From positions 1 to 57,515 of the forward strand of contig JAEUPE010000093.1 of assembly GCA_016790435.1 (NCBI GenBank): a stretch of 57,515 bases of DNA, read 5' to 3'. A program made the translations under genes and the position numbers. The notes under the pieces are model-generated. The model saw only the letters and a list, made by a program, of their open reading frames with translations, did not search any database and was not told the origin of the DNA. This stretch comes from Rubrivivax sp. (lineage in GTDB: Bacteria > Pseudomonadota > Gammaproteobacteria > Burkholderiales > Burkholderiaceae_C). Positions 17,824 to 26,228 of the stretch are shown here, piece after piece (within the stretch, counting starts at the first letter, position 1; each line of letters begins with the position of its first letter).

Positions 17824-18687
17824 ATGCACCTCACCCGCGAACAGATCGCCGCCTTCGACCACGACGGTTACCTCTTCTTCCCGGGCCACTTCAGCACGGC
17901 GGAGATCGCCCTCCTCCATGCCGAGGTGCCGGCGCTCTATGCGCGGCGCGAGGCCTACAACGTGCGTGAGAAGGGCAGCGATGCCGTGCGCACGAACTTC
18001 GCCGCGCACATGGTCAGCGCACCTTTTGCGCGGCTGGCGCGCCACCCGCGCATGGTGAAGCCGGTCGAGGACCTGCTCGGCGAGAAGCTGTACATGCACC
18101 AGTTCAAGATCAACGGCAAGATGGCCTTCGAGGGAGACGTCTGGCAGTGGCACCAGGACTACGGCACCTGGAAGAACGACGACCTCATGCCCACCGAGCG
18201 CGCCATGAACATCGCCGTGTTCCTGGACGACGTGAACGAGTTCAACGGCCCGCTCATGTTCATCCCCGGCAGCCACAAGCGCGGTGTCATCGAGGCCGGC
18301 CACGACCTCACCACGACCAGCTACCCGCTGTGGACGATCGACAATGCGCTCATCTCGCAACTCGTCGAGCGCGCCGGGGGCAAGAACGGCGGCATCGTCT
18401 CGCCCAAGGGCCCCGCCGGCTCGATGATCGTCTTCCACTCCTGCCTCGTGCATGCGAGCACGAGCAACCTGAGCCCGTGGAACCGCGTCAGCGTCTACCT
18501 GAGCCTGTGCGCGGTCAGCAACCACATCCGCCGCTTCAAGCGGCCGGAGTACATCGCGCACCGGCAGTTCGACGCCATCGAGTGCCTGGGCGACGACTGC
18601 CTGCTCGCGCAACCGCCGGTGGCATTGCCCTGGGGCAAAGGCATGCCGGGCAGCGCGCTCGAAACCTCGCCGGACCCCATCCAATGA
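17824..18687 (+). CDS. phytanoyl-CoA dioxygenase (PhyH/EctD-like) family protein
   Basis: A 287-residue Fe(II)/2-oxoglutarate dioxygenase. Iron ligands can be read as H110 and D112 (WQWHQDYGTW) and H210 in VHASTSNLSPW, with R221 as the 2-oxoglutarate-binding arginine. FDHDGYLFFPGHFS at the N-terminus and FNGPLMFIPGSHK are family hallmarks. The WHQDYGTWKNDDLMP stretch resembles ectoine hydroxylase and related enzymes acting on free amino-acid-like substrates rather than CoA esters. Its TGA overlaps the next ATG (ATGA), so it is translationally coupled to the SAF oxidoreductase. The substrate is unknown. Confidence 0.92.
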   Translation: MHLTREQIAAFDHDGYLFFPGHFSTAEIALLHAEVPALYARREAYNVREKGSDAVRTNFAAHMVSAPFARLARHPRMVKPVEDLLGEKLYMHQFKINGKMAFEGDVWQWHQDYGTWKNDDLMPTERAMNIAVFLDDVNEFNGPLMFIPGSHKRGVIEAGHDLTTTSYPLWTIDNALISQLVERAGGKNGGIVSPKGPAGSMIVFHSCLVHASTSNLSPWNRVSVYLSLCAVSNHIRRFKRPEYIAHRQFDAIECLGDDCLLAQPPVALPWGKGMPGSALETSPDPIQ

Positions 18688-20057
18688 ACCTGCACGCCAA
18701 GCTGCAACAACGCGCCGCCGCCGGCAAGCCGGTGCGCGTGGGCCTCATCGGCGCCGGGAAGTTCGGCTCCATGTACCTGGCGCAGGTGCCGCGCACGCCG
18801 GGCATGCAGGTGGTGGCCATCGCCGACCTCTCGCCGGCCGGGGCGCGCCGCAACCTCGCGCGCGTCGGCTGGCCCGAGGAGGCCTCGGGCGCGAAGTCCA
18901 TCGACGAAGCCGTGGCGCAGGGCCGCACGCACGTGGGCGAGGACTGGCAGGCGCTGGTGGCGCACCCGGCCGTGGACGTGGTGGTCGAGTGCACGGGCCA
19001 CCCCATCGCCGCCGTGGAGCATTGCCTCGCGGCCTTCAAGCACGGCAAGCCGGTCGTCAACGTCACGGTCGAGGCCGACGCCTTCTGCGGGCCGCTGCTG
19101 GCGCGCCGCGCGGCCGAGGCGGGTGTCGTGTATTCGCTCGCCTTCGGCGACCAGCCGGCGCTCATCTGCGACCTCGTGGACTGGGCGCGCACCTGCGGCT
19201 TCCCGGTGGTGGCGGCGGGGCGCGGCCACAAGTGGTTGCCGCACTTCGCGCAGAGCACGCCCGAGACGGTGTGGGGCCACTACGGCCTCACGCCGGAGCA
19301 GGCGGCGCGCGGCGGCCTGAACCCGAAGATGTTCAACAGCTTCCTCGACGGCAGCAAGCCCAGCATCGAGAGCGCCGCCGTGTCCAACGCGACCGGGCTG
19401 GCGGTGCCGAGCAACGGTCTGCTCTATCCGCCGGCGAGCGTGGCCGACATCCCGCGCGTCACGCGCCCGAAGAGTGAAGGCGGCGTGCTCGAGAAGAAGG
19501 GCATGGTCGAGGTCATCTCCAGCCTCGAGGCTGACGGCCGCGTGATCCCCTACGACATCCGCATGGGCGTGTGGGTCACGGTCGAGGGCGAGACGGAGTA
19601 CATCCGCAACTGCTTTGAGGAATACAACGCGCACACCGACCCGAGCGGGCGCTACTTCACGCTCTACAAGCGCTGGCACCTCATCGGGCTGGAAGTCGGC
19701 GTGTCGGTGGCCAGCGTGGCGTTGCGTGGCGAGGCGACAGGCGTGGCGACGGGCTGGAATGCCGATGTCGTGGCCACCGCCAAGCGCGACCTGCAGCCGG
19801 GCGAGATGCTCGACGGCGAAGGCGGCTACACGGTATGGGGCAAGCTGCTGCCGGCCGAGGCCTCGCTGGCGGTGGGCGGAGCGGGCGGCCTGCCGCTGGG
19901 CCTGGCGCACGAGGTCAAAATGACGCGGCCGGTCAAGCAGGGCCAGTGCCTGAGTTGGGACGATGTCGCCATCGACACGCGCACCGAGGCCTGTCGCCTG
20001 CGCCGTGCGATGGAAGACCTGTTTGCCCCCGCCAGAGCCCTCGCTGCCCAGCGCTGA
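18684..20057 (+). CDS. homoserine-dehydrogenase-like oxidoreductase with C-terminal SAF domain
   Basis: This 457-residue protein has an N-terminal Rossmann domain (VRVGLIGAGKFGSMYL, about residues 18-33) and a central domain with VVECTGHPIAAVEH and VVNVTVEADAFCGPLLARRA. Its C-terminal SAF-type domain (from about 375: ATAKRDLQPGEMLDGEGGYTVWG) is of the kind found in sialate synthases and related proteins. This architecture is the predicted-homoserine-dehydrogenase group (COG4091-type), which includes sugar-acid enzymes and other uncharacterised NAD(P) enzymes. The ATG overlaps the stop of the dioxygenase gene by 4 bp. The neighbourhood suggests it oxidises or rearranges the product of that dioxygenase or a related amino-acid-like compound. 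Confidence 0.88.
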   Translation: MNLHAKLQQRAAAGKPVRVGLIGAGKFGSMYLAQVPRTPGMQVVAIADLSPAGARRNLARVGWPEEASGAKSIDEAVAQGRTHVGEDWQALVAHPAVDVVVECTGHPIAAVEHCLAAFKHGKPVVNVTVEADAFCGPLLARRAAEAGVVYSLAFGDQPALICDLVDWARTCGFPVVAAGRGHKWLPHFAQSTPETVWGHYGLTPEQAARGGLNPKMFNSFLDGSKPSIESAAVSNATGLAVPSNGLLYPPASVADIPRVTRPKSEGGVLEKKGMVEVISSLEADGRVIPYDIRMGVWVTVEGETEYIRNCFEEYNAHTDPSGRYFTLYKRWHLIGLEVGVSVASVALRGEATGVATGWNADVVATAKRDLQPGEMLDGEGGYTVWGKLLPAEASLAVGGAGGLPLGLAHEVKMTRPVKQGQCLSWDDVAIDTRTEACRLRRAMEDLFAPARALAAQR

Positions 20058-20991
20058 GCGCAGCGCCGCCCGTCTTCCGCTGGGTGCGCGCCTTCGCCGG
20101 CGAGCAGCCCGCTGGAGCCCCACCACGCGCGGCCTGCTGTGGACCGTGGGCGCGGGCCTCTTCTTCACGCTGCTCAATGCGTTGATGCGTGCGCTGGCGC
20201 AGACGGTCGACCCGATGCAGTCGCAGTTCCTGCGTTATGCCATGGGCCTGCTCATCCTGCTGCCGGTGGTGCTGTGGCGCGGGCCGCGGCACTACCTGCC
20301 CAAGAGCATCGGCGGGCAGTTCTGGCGCGGCGGTTTCCACTCGGCCGGACTCGTGCTGTGGTTTCTGGCACTGCCGCACATCCCGCTGGCGGACACGACG
20401 GCGATCGGCTTCACGACACCCCTGTTCATCATGATGGGCGCTCGCCTCTTCTTCGGCGAGCCGATGCGATGGGAGCGCTGGCTCGCCACGGCCATGGGCT
20501 TCGCGGGCGTGCTCATCGTCGTCGGCCCCCGGCTCGGCCTGGGCGGGCGGGGCGGCGAGCTGTGGCACCTGGTGATGCTGGCCAGCGCGCCACTCTTTGC
20601 CGGCAGCTTCCTGCTCACGAAGGCGCTGACGCGACACGAGACCGCGGGCGTGATCCTGCTTTGGCAGTCGATCACGGTGACGCTGTTCAGCCTGCCGCTG
20701 GCGCTGGTCTTCTGGGGGCCGCTGACGGCGCTGCAGTGGGTGGGCTTCCTGCTGTGCGGCGTGCTCGGCAGTGCCGGCCACTACTGCGTCAACCGCGGCC
20801 TCGCGGCGGCCGACATCTCGGCCACGCAGTCGGCCAAGTTCCTCGACCTGCTGTGGTCGGCCTTCTTCGGCTTCGCGTTCTTCGGCGACATCCCGACGGA
20901 GACGACGCTCATCGGCGGCTCCGTCATCGCCGCGGCGACGCTCTGGGTGGCGCGGCGCGAAGGCCGCCGCACCGCTGCCGGACCGGGTTGA
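20005..20991 (+). CDS. DMT-superfamily (EamA) transporter
   Basis: This is a membrane protein with about ten hydrophobic segments and two EamA halves (first from GLLWTVGAGLFFTLLNALM, second from HLVMLASAPLFAGSFLL), typical of exporters of amino acids or metabolites in the inner membrane. The start is uncertain. The frame is open from an ATG at 19963, but that would overlap the preceding gene by 95 bp. GTG at 20005 and TTG at 20023 are alternatives, and the usual family length (about 300) favours a late one. As last gene of the operon it may export the pathway's product or a toxic intermediate. Confidence 0.87.
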   Translation: MRWKTCLPPPEPSLPSAERSAARLPLGARLRRRAARWSPTTRGLLWTVGAGLFFTLLNALMRALAQTVDPMQSQFLRYAMGLLILLPVVLWRGPRHYLPKSIGGQFWRGGFHSAGLVLWFLALPHIPLADTTAIGFTTPLFIMMGARLFFGEPMRWERWLATAMGFAGVLIVVGPRLGLGGRGGELWHLVMLASAPLFAGSFLLTKALTRHETAGVILLWQSITVTLFSLPLALVFWGPLTALQWVGFLLCGVLGSAGHYCVNRGLAAADISATQSAKFLDLLWSAFFGFAFFGDIPTETTLIGGSVIAAATLWVARREGRRTAAGPG

Positions 20992-21008
20992 GGGCCGCCG
21001 CGAAGGCT

Positions 21009-21027
21009 GGGCGCCGACCTGGCGCCC
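21009..21027. terminator. GC-rich inverted repeat after the operon, possible terminator
   Basis: GGGCGCC (21009-21015) and GGCGCCC (21021-21027) flank a 5-base loop 18 bp after the DMT transporter stop. No T-tract follows, so it would be an imperfect terminator at best. It lies before the separate deacetylase gene. Confidence 0.3.
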
Positions 21028-21134
21028 CATGGCAGGCGCGCGCGCCGCAGCGCGATACTTCGGCCCACACCGGCCCGCCGGGGGGGCCGCCCGCGCCGTC
21101 CCGGCCGCCCGATCGAACAAGAAAGCCCCTACGC

Positions 21135-22184
21135 ATGGACGCCTGGTACAGCGACCACCACCAAGCCCACCACGGCCAGAGCGAACTGATCGGCGGCCAG
21201 CTCGTTGCGGGCTTCGAGCTGCCGCTGCGCGCCGAGCGTGTGCTCGACGCCTTCCTCGAGGCCGGGGTCGGCCTCGTGCACACGCCGGCCGATGCCGGCC
21301 TGGCGCCGATCCTCGCCGTGCACGATGCCGACTACGTCGACTTCCTGCGCGGCGCCTGGGACGCCTGGCGCGCCATCGGCCGCGCACACCCGGCGTTGCC
21401 GATGGTCTGGCATGCCGGGCACGGCCTGCCGAAGGAGCGCCCGCGCCACATCGAAGGCCAGCTCGGCTACTACTCGATGGACGCCGGCGCCGCCATCGTC
21501 GCCGGCACCTGGACGGCGGTGTACTGGAGCGCGCAGTGCGCCATCGCCGCCGCCAGCGCGCTGGTTCAGGGGGCGCCAGCCGCCTTCGCCATCTGCCGAC
21601 CACCCGGCCACCACGCCACGGCGCGAGCGATGGGCGGCTACTGCTACCTCAACAACGCCGCCATCGCCGCGCAGCACCTGCGCGCCCTCGGCCAGCCACG
21701 CGTGGCCGTGCTCGACATCGACTACCACCATGGCAACGGCACGCAGTCGATCTTCTGGCAACGCGACGATGTCTTCTTCGCCAGCCTGCACGCCGATCCG
21801 CACGACGACTACCCCTATTTCAGCGGCCATGCCGACGAACGCGGCGAAGGCGACGGCCATGGCGCGACCCTGAACCTGCCGCTGCCGGCGGGCACCGAGG
21901 CGCCGGAGTACCTGGCGGCGCTCGAGCAGGCACTCGACGCGTTGGCCGCCGCGGAATGCACCGCCACGGTGGTCTCGCTGGGGGTAGACACCTTCGAGCT
22001 GGACCCGATCTCGCGCTTCAAGCTGCACGAGGAGGACTACTTCGAGATCGGCCGGCGGCTGAAGCGGCTGCCTCAGCCGGTGCTCTTCGTCTTCGAAGGC
22101 GGCTATGCCACCGAGGAGGTGGGGCGCAATGCGGTGGGGGTGATGCAGGGGTTCGAGTGGGAGGGCGCCCGGGCGGGCGGGTGA
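21135..22184 (+). CDS. histone deacetylase family / acetylpolyamine amidohydrolase-like protein
   Basis: This 349-residue zinc deacetylase carries the family motifs: CRPPGHHA with H159/H160, GYCYLNNAAIAA, DIDYHHGNGTQ with zinc ligands D196 and H198, a further ligand D285 in SLGVDTFELDP, and EGGY with the transition-state tyrosine Y324. Bacterial members usually remove acetyl groups from acetylpolyamines or other small amines. The length and loop content fit acetylpolyamine amidohydrolase better than AcuC. It begins 143 bp after the exporter gene and could be part of the same unit or separate. It is convergent with the cupin gene, 34 bp away. Confidence 0.92.
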   Translation: MDAWYSDHHQAHHGQSELIGGQLVAGFELPLRAERVLDAFLEAGVGLVHTPADAGLAPILAVHDADYVDFLRGAWDAWRAIGRAHPALPMVWHAGHGLPKERPRHIEGQLGYYSMDAGAAIVAGTWTAVYWSAQCAIAAASALVQGAPAAFAICRPPGHHATARAMGGYCYLNNAAIAAQHLRALGQPRVAVLDIDYHHGNGTQSIFWQRDDVFFASLHADPHDDYPYFSGHADERGEGDGHGATLNLPLPAGTEAPEYLAALEQALDALAAAECTATVVSLGVDTFELDPISRFKLHEEDYFEIGRRLKRLPQPVLFVFEGGYATEEVGRNAVGVMQGFEWEGARAGG

Positions 22185-22218
22185 CCGGGCCGGGGCTCGC
22201 CGCGGTGGGCGCCAACCA

Positions 22219-23061
22219 TCAATCGAACCGAGGCAACTCGAACCCGTAGAACACGGAGTCCCGCGTCGCCTTCACGAGCGGCGCATCGCCGATCTCCACG
22301 CGCAGCGCGCTCAGTCGCTCGTAGGCGCGCCCTTCCACCTGGCCTGCGCCCTGCACGCAGCAGATCAGCAGCACCTGCTGGCCGCGCGGCAGCACCAGCT
22401 CGGCGCCGGCTGCCAGCCGCAGCTGCGTGATCGCGAGCCCACGCTCGTTGAAGCGGCCCAGCGTGCGCAACCACACGCCCTCGCGCCCGGGCATCGGCAC
22501 CCAGGCAAAGCGCTCCGGGTCCATCAGCACCGGCGCCTGGTACTGCGGCTTCGCATACTGGATCGGCCGGCGGTGCACGTGCTCCCACACGGCTTCGTAG
22601 CTGTCCTTGTCGTGCTTGATTCCCTGGGCGTCGAACCAGGTGAACATGCCGTCGTGGAACTCGCCCTTGTCGCGCAGCGTGGCGATGCCTTCGCGCAGCT
22701 GGCGCCGGCTCATGAAACCCGCGCCGGACGGGCCGCCCACCTGCAGCAGCAGTGTCAGGCTGCGGCCCTCGCCCTGCTGCGTGTAGTGCGTGCCTTCGCA
22801 GAAATAGCCGACGCTGCCGGCATGCTGCACGAGGCCGGGACCGAAGCCGAAGGAGCCCTCGAGCACGATGCGCACCTGCTCGAAGTTGTGACGGTGGTGC
22901 CCGGTGGCATAACCGCCGTTCACGGCCATCAACTGCAGGCTGAAGTTGTCGGGCGCACCTTCGCGCCCGACGAGCAGGTCGTGGTACGTGACGCCCTCGC
23001 GCGAACCGTTCGCGCGCGGTGGCTCGAAGCGCGGTGCGTCTTGGAGCCTGACGAGTTGCAT
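22219..23061 (-). CDS. cupin-fold protein of unknown function
   Basis: This 280-residue protein has two beta-rich parts. The first contains ATGHHRHNFEQVRIVLEGSFGFG, a cupin metal-binding pattern with clustered histidines and a glutamate, and the second contains LRLAAGAELVLPRGQQVLLICCVQG, a second cupin-like barrel. Bicupins of this kind are often dioxygenases or sugar or organic-acid binding proteins; no specific family was recognised. The ATG at 23061 is used because residues upstream in the longer frame are not conserved in character. It has no obvious operon partners; the next genes are on the other strand. Confidence 0.75.
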   Translation of the reverse strand: MQLVRLQDAPRFEPPRANGSREGVTYHDLLVGREGAPDNFSLQLMAVNGGYATGHHRHNFEQVRIVLEGSFGFGPGLVQHAGSVGYFCEGTHYTQQGEGRSLTLLLQVGGPSGAGFMSRRQLREGIATLRDKGEFHDGMFTWFDAQGIKHDKDSYEAVWEHVHRRPIQYAKPQYQAPVLMDPERFAWVPMPGREGVWLRTLGRFNERGLAITQLRLAAGAELVLPRGQQVLLICCVQGAGQVEGRAYERLSALRVEIGDAPLVKATRDSVFYGFELPRFD

Positions 23062-23562
23062 GAACACCCCAGCGCCCCCGTTATGCCGCGCGAGGGCCCA
23101 CGCGGCCACCCGAATCGGGGGGGGCCACGGCCGGGCGCGGCGATGAGTTCGGGGTCGACGTCCGCGGCGTCATGCAGGTCGACACGAGAAGCTGGCTCAT
23201 GAGGTTCTTCGCTGGTGCGATTGCGCTTTCCTGCACTGGATTGTGCTTCGCGCGCGAGGCCCTCCAGCCCCCTCATCCCCTGGGGCAACATCCCTGCCGC
23301 CCCACCTGAACCGATGAATTCCACCGGGATCGTGTTGGTCGTGTTGTTCGTCATCGACAAGGTACTCACCCTCGAGCAGCGGCTCGCGAAGACCGTTGCC
23401 TCGCACTGCCGCCCGAGGTGGCGCAGAGCCTCATCGGCGCCGCACCGGCCGAGCGCGCACGAGCGCCGGATGCCCGGCGCGGCCCAAGTCCCTCCATACT
23501 CGCCGCCAAACCCCGGGCCGTGACCGACCGGATCGCGGCCCGGCTTCCCCAAGGGAGGACTC
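23062..23562. other. 501-bp intergenic region, no recognisable gene
   Basis: This gap separates the divergently transcribed cupin and lipoprotein genes and is somewhat less GC-rich in its middle (about 23200-23390). Apart from one weak small open frame listed separately, I see nothing identifiable: no tRNA, no IS end and no convincing promoter pair. Several frames show short protein-like runs, which may be decayed coding sequence. Confidence 0.5.
23314..23523 (+). CDS. small hypothetical protein with one hydrophobic segment (doubtful)
   Basis: A 69-codon frame begins MNSTGIVLVVLFVIDKVLTLE, a possible single membrane helix, then becomes basic and Ser/Pro-rich (RWRRASSAPHRPS), which looks like non-coding translation. 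There is no clear ribosome-binding site. It may be spurious. Confidence 0.2.
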   Translation: MNSTGIVLVVLFVIDKVLTLEQRLAKTVASHCRPRWRRASSAPHRPSAHERRMPGAAQVPPYSPPNPGP

Positions 23563-24423
23563 ATGCCGACTCGATGGCCCGTGCGCGCGGTCACGCTCCC
23601 GCCGGTACGCTGGCTCACTCGCTCGGTCCTTCGCCACGTCGAACGCTCGGCCGCGCTCCCGGTCTTGCTCGGGCTGTCGCTCGCGCTCGTGCTGGGCTTG
23701 GTTTCGGGTTGCGGCGGCGCTGACGACGCCGACCCATCCGTCGAGCCCCTCGCCCTCGGCGCGGGCACCTACTTCACGACCGACTTCCTGAGCTCGGACG
23801 CGAGCTTCTACCGGGTGAACGAGTTCTCCGGCGAAACGGAAGCGCTGATCGCATTCTCGGAGGGCGCCGGCGGCACCTTCCGCTGCCCGGCCCTGGCGGC
23901 CCTGGACACCCGCGGCGACGGCATGGTGCTGTCCGCTGCCCGGCGCAGCGCGTCACTGTACGAGTCCGACCCGCGCAACGGCCTGTGCCGCCTGGTCGGC
24001 ACACTGCCGGAGACCATGGTCGCGCTGGCAGTCCGCGCCGACGGCCGCCTGTTCACCGTGTCCGCCACCAACAAGCTCTACCAGCTCGACGCGCAGGGGC
24101 GGCCGCTCTCGGCGGCCGTGCTGCTGTGCCCACCCTCCACGCCGACGTGCCCGGTCCGTGGCCTCGACTTCAGCCCTGCCGGCACGCTGCATGCCATCGT
24201 CGCGCCGGGGCTCTGGAGTCGCATCGATGCCACGAGCGCGCAACTCACCAGCATCCGCACGGGCGTGGGCCTGAGCGACGACTTCGACATCGACGCGCAG
24301 GGCCGGGTGCGCGGGCTCGCCGGCGACGAACTGCGGTTCTTCGACCTGGCGGGCAACCCGAGCGGTCGCGCCGTCAACGTGTTCGGCGGCACGGCTTTCG
24401 CCACCGGGCTGGTTCATCGATGA
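23563..24423 (+). CDS. hypothetical lipoprotein, beta-propeller-like
   Basis: This 286-residue exported protein has a long basic N-terminus, a hydrophobic stretch (about 32-48) and a lipobox LVSGC near residue 50, indicating a lipid-anchored periplasmic or outer-membrane protein. The mature part has repeated beta-strand units with turns such as YRVNEFSGETEAL, LYQLDAQGRPL and DIDAQGRVRGL. These resemble the blades of NHL/SMP-30-type propellers that read out 'what is displayed so far' values. No catalytic motif was recognised. A second, unrelated lipoprotein follows after 77 bp on the same strand, so the two may act together at the envelope. The upstream ATG may be early; a start nearer the hydrophobic segment is possible. 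Confidence 0.7.
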   Translation: MPTRWPVRAVTLPPVRWLTRSVLRHVERSAALPVLLGLSLALVLGLVSGCGGADDADPSVEPLALGAGTYFTTDFLSSDASFYRVNEFSGETEALIAFSEGAGGTFRCPALAALDTRGDGMVLSAARRSASLYESDPRNGLCRLVGTLPETMVALAVRADGRLFTVSATNKLYQLDAQGRPLSAAVLLCPPSTPTCPVRGLDFSPAGTLHAIVAPGLWSRIDATSAQLTSIRTGVGLSDDFDIDAQGRVRGLAGDELRFFDLAGNPSGRAVNVFGGTAFATGLVHR

Positions 24424-24500
24424 ACACCGCGCCACCGACCCGCCTCGGTCGCAGGATTGCCGGGGACCGAGGTCGAGAGAGATCAGCCACAGGAGACCCC

Positions 24501-25514
24501 ATGACGTGCGACCTCATGCGTCCGCCGGCCACGATGCACGCATCGCGCCGCCTCGCACGGTGCCTGCTCACCGCTGCGTTCGCCCTGCTCGCGGGCTGCG
24601 GTGGCGGGTCGGAGGACGAGCCGCCGCCATTCGGCGGGCCCGACAGCCAAAGCGGCAAGGTGGCGGCCGGCAGCTACCTGGCGAACGCGGTGGTCTTTCT
24701 CGACCTCAACGACAACAACGTGCTCGACAGCAACGAGCGCCGCACCACCACCGACGCCAGCGGGAGCTACACGCTCACGGGCGTGACCGCGGCCGACCTG
24801 GCGCGGCACTCGATCGTCGTGCGCGTCTTCCCCGATACCACCAACGCCGACACGCGCCAGCCTGCCGGCCTGGACTGCACGCTGAAGGCCCCGCCGGGCG
24901 GCGGCGCCTTCGTGAGCCCGCTGTCCACGCTGGTGAGCGGCCTCGTGGCCGGCGCGACCCGGCCGACGGTGGAGGCCGCCGCGGCGCAGGTAGCCGGCAA
25001 GGCGAGAGCGTCCACCCTGCCGTTGACGGCGCCGGCGCAATTGGATGTGCTGCGCGACTACGTGGCCGACGGCGCCTCGGCCAGCGGCACCGCGGCCGAC
25101 AGCCGCCGGATGCGCCAGCTCGCCACGTCGGTGGCGGGCGTGCTGAGCGCCGTCACGGCCGGGCTCAACAGCCGGCAGAGCCTCTTCGACGCCAACGGCC
25201 GCCACCCCTTCGACACGCTGGTCGCACTCACCGAAGCGCAGCTGACGCTGGTGGCCAGCGGCACCTACCAGTTCACGCAGCTCGACGCCGTCCAGCGGGC
25301 CAGGATTGTCGGCAGCCCGGGCGACTTTCCGAACTTCTTCATCGACGGCAACGCGGCGCTGAACGCGTTCATCTCGGGCATCCGCCTGGCCGACGTGCTG
25401 CCCGACGTCAAGAACTTCATCGTCAACTCGGACGAGTTCAAGCAGTTCTTCGCCTCGATCATGCTGGACCTCATCTCACAGATCGCGGAACTGCTGCTTC
25501 GCATCCTCTTCTGA
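24501..25514 (+). CDS. hypothetical lipoprotein with SdrD-B-like domain
   Basis: This 337-residue protein has a signal peptide ending in lipobox LLAGC (cysteine near residue 33), then a GGGSEDEPPP tether. After it comes a beta-sandwich segment, AVVFLDLNDNNVLDSNERR with DASGSYTLTG, typical of SdrD-B/Cna-B or carboxypeptidase-regulatory-like domains with a calcium-type DxNDNxxxD loop. The C-terminal half is helical and hydrophobic (FFASIMLDLISQIAELLLRILF). AGGAG at 24491-24495 sits 5 bases before the ATG at 24501. It lies 77 bp after the propeller-like lipoprotein. The function is unknown; adhesion or envelope structure is a guess. Confidence 0.75.
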   Translation: MTCDLMRPPATMHASRRLARCLLTAAFALLAGCGGGSEDEPPPFGGPDSQSGKVAAGSYLANAVVFLDLNDNNVLDSNERRTTTDASGSYTLTGVTAADLARHSIVVRVFPDTTNADTRQPAGLDCTLKAPPGGGAFVSPLSTLVSGLVAGATRPTVEAAAAQVAGKARASTLPLTAPAQLDVLRDYVADGASASGTAADSRRMRQLATSVAGVLSAVTAGLNSRQSLFDANGRHPFDTLVALTEAQLTLVASGTYQFTQLDAVQRARIVGSPGDFPNFFIDGNAALNAFISGIRLADVLPDVKNFIVNSDEFKQFFASIMLDLISQIAELLLRILF

Positions 25515-25600
25515 TCCGGCGGGCGGCCCGGGCGCCCGATCGCCGAGCCGGTGTCCGGCGTCCGGCGTCCCGGCGCAACGTCTGGCACAGTCCGCCACCC

Positions 25601-26161
25601 ATGGCCCTCAAATCCACCGTCTTCAAGGCCGCGCTGCAAGTGGCCGACATCGACCACGCCTACTACGCCGACCACACGGTGACGTTGGCGCGGCACCCGA
25701 GCGAGACCGACGAACGCCTGATGGTGCGCCTGGTGGCGCTGGCGCTGCAGGCGCACCAGGTGCAGACGCTCGCCGGCGGCGATGCCACCTGGGGCTTCGG
25801 CAAGGGACTCTCCGACCCGGAGGACCCCGATGTCGTGCTCACCGATTACACCGGCCGGCGACGCGTGTGGGTGGAGACCGGCCAACCGGAGGACAAGCCA
25901 CTCGCCAAGGCCTGCAGCCAGGCCGACCTGGTGGTGGCCTATCCGTTCTCGAGCTCGGCCGAAATCTGGTGGCGCGGCGTCGAAGGACGCCTCGCGCGCC
26001 TGCCACGGCTCGAGGTGTGGCGCCTGCCGGCCGAGGCCACGCAGGCGTTGGCCGGCGCCGTCGGCCGCAGCATGATCTGGCAGGCCACCATCCAGGACGG
26101 CCTGCTCTCGCTCAGCGGCGAGGCGGGCCACTTCGACATCGAGCCGCAGCGCTGGAAGTGA
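25601..26161 (+). CDS. yaeQ: YaeQ family protein
   Basis: This 186-residue protein matches YaeQ in length and motifs: MALKSTVFKAALQVADIDHAYY at the start, HPSETDERLMVRLVAL, a GKGLSDPEDPDV loop, and WVETGQPEDKPLAKAC. YaeQ has a nuclease-like fold and has been linked to transcription-elongation suppression, but its biochemical role is unresolved. It is a single gene; the next gene follows after 67 bp. Confidence 0.93.
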   Translation: MALKSTVFKAALQVADIDHAYYADHTVTLARHPSETDERLMVRLVALALQAHQVQTLAGGDATWGFGKGLSDPEDPDVVLTDYTGRRRVWVETGQPEDKPLAKACSQADLVVAYPFSSSAEIWWRGVEGRLARLPRLEVWRLPAEATQALAGAVGRSMIWQATIQDGLLSLSGEAGHFDIEPQRWK

Positions 26162-26228
26162 GCGCGGCCTCGGCCACGCCTCGAGGCCGCACCGCAAGTC
26201 CGCAAGCGCCCCGGCACCGCGCGCCACA

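Noticed and set aside
19963-20991. ATG at 19963 as start of the DMT transporter
   Set aside because: It would overlap the SAF oxidoreductase gene by 95 bp and add a basic, non-membrane N-terminus; the GTG or TTG further in is more likely.
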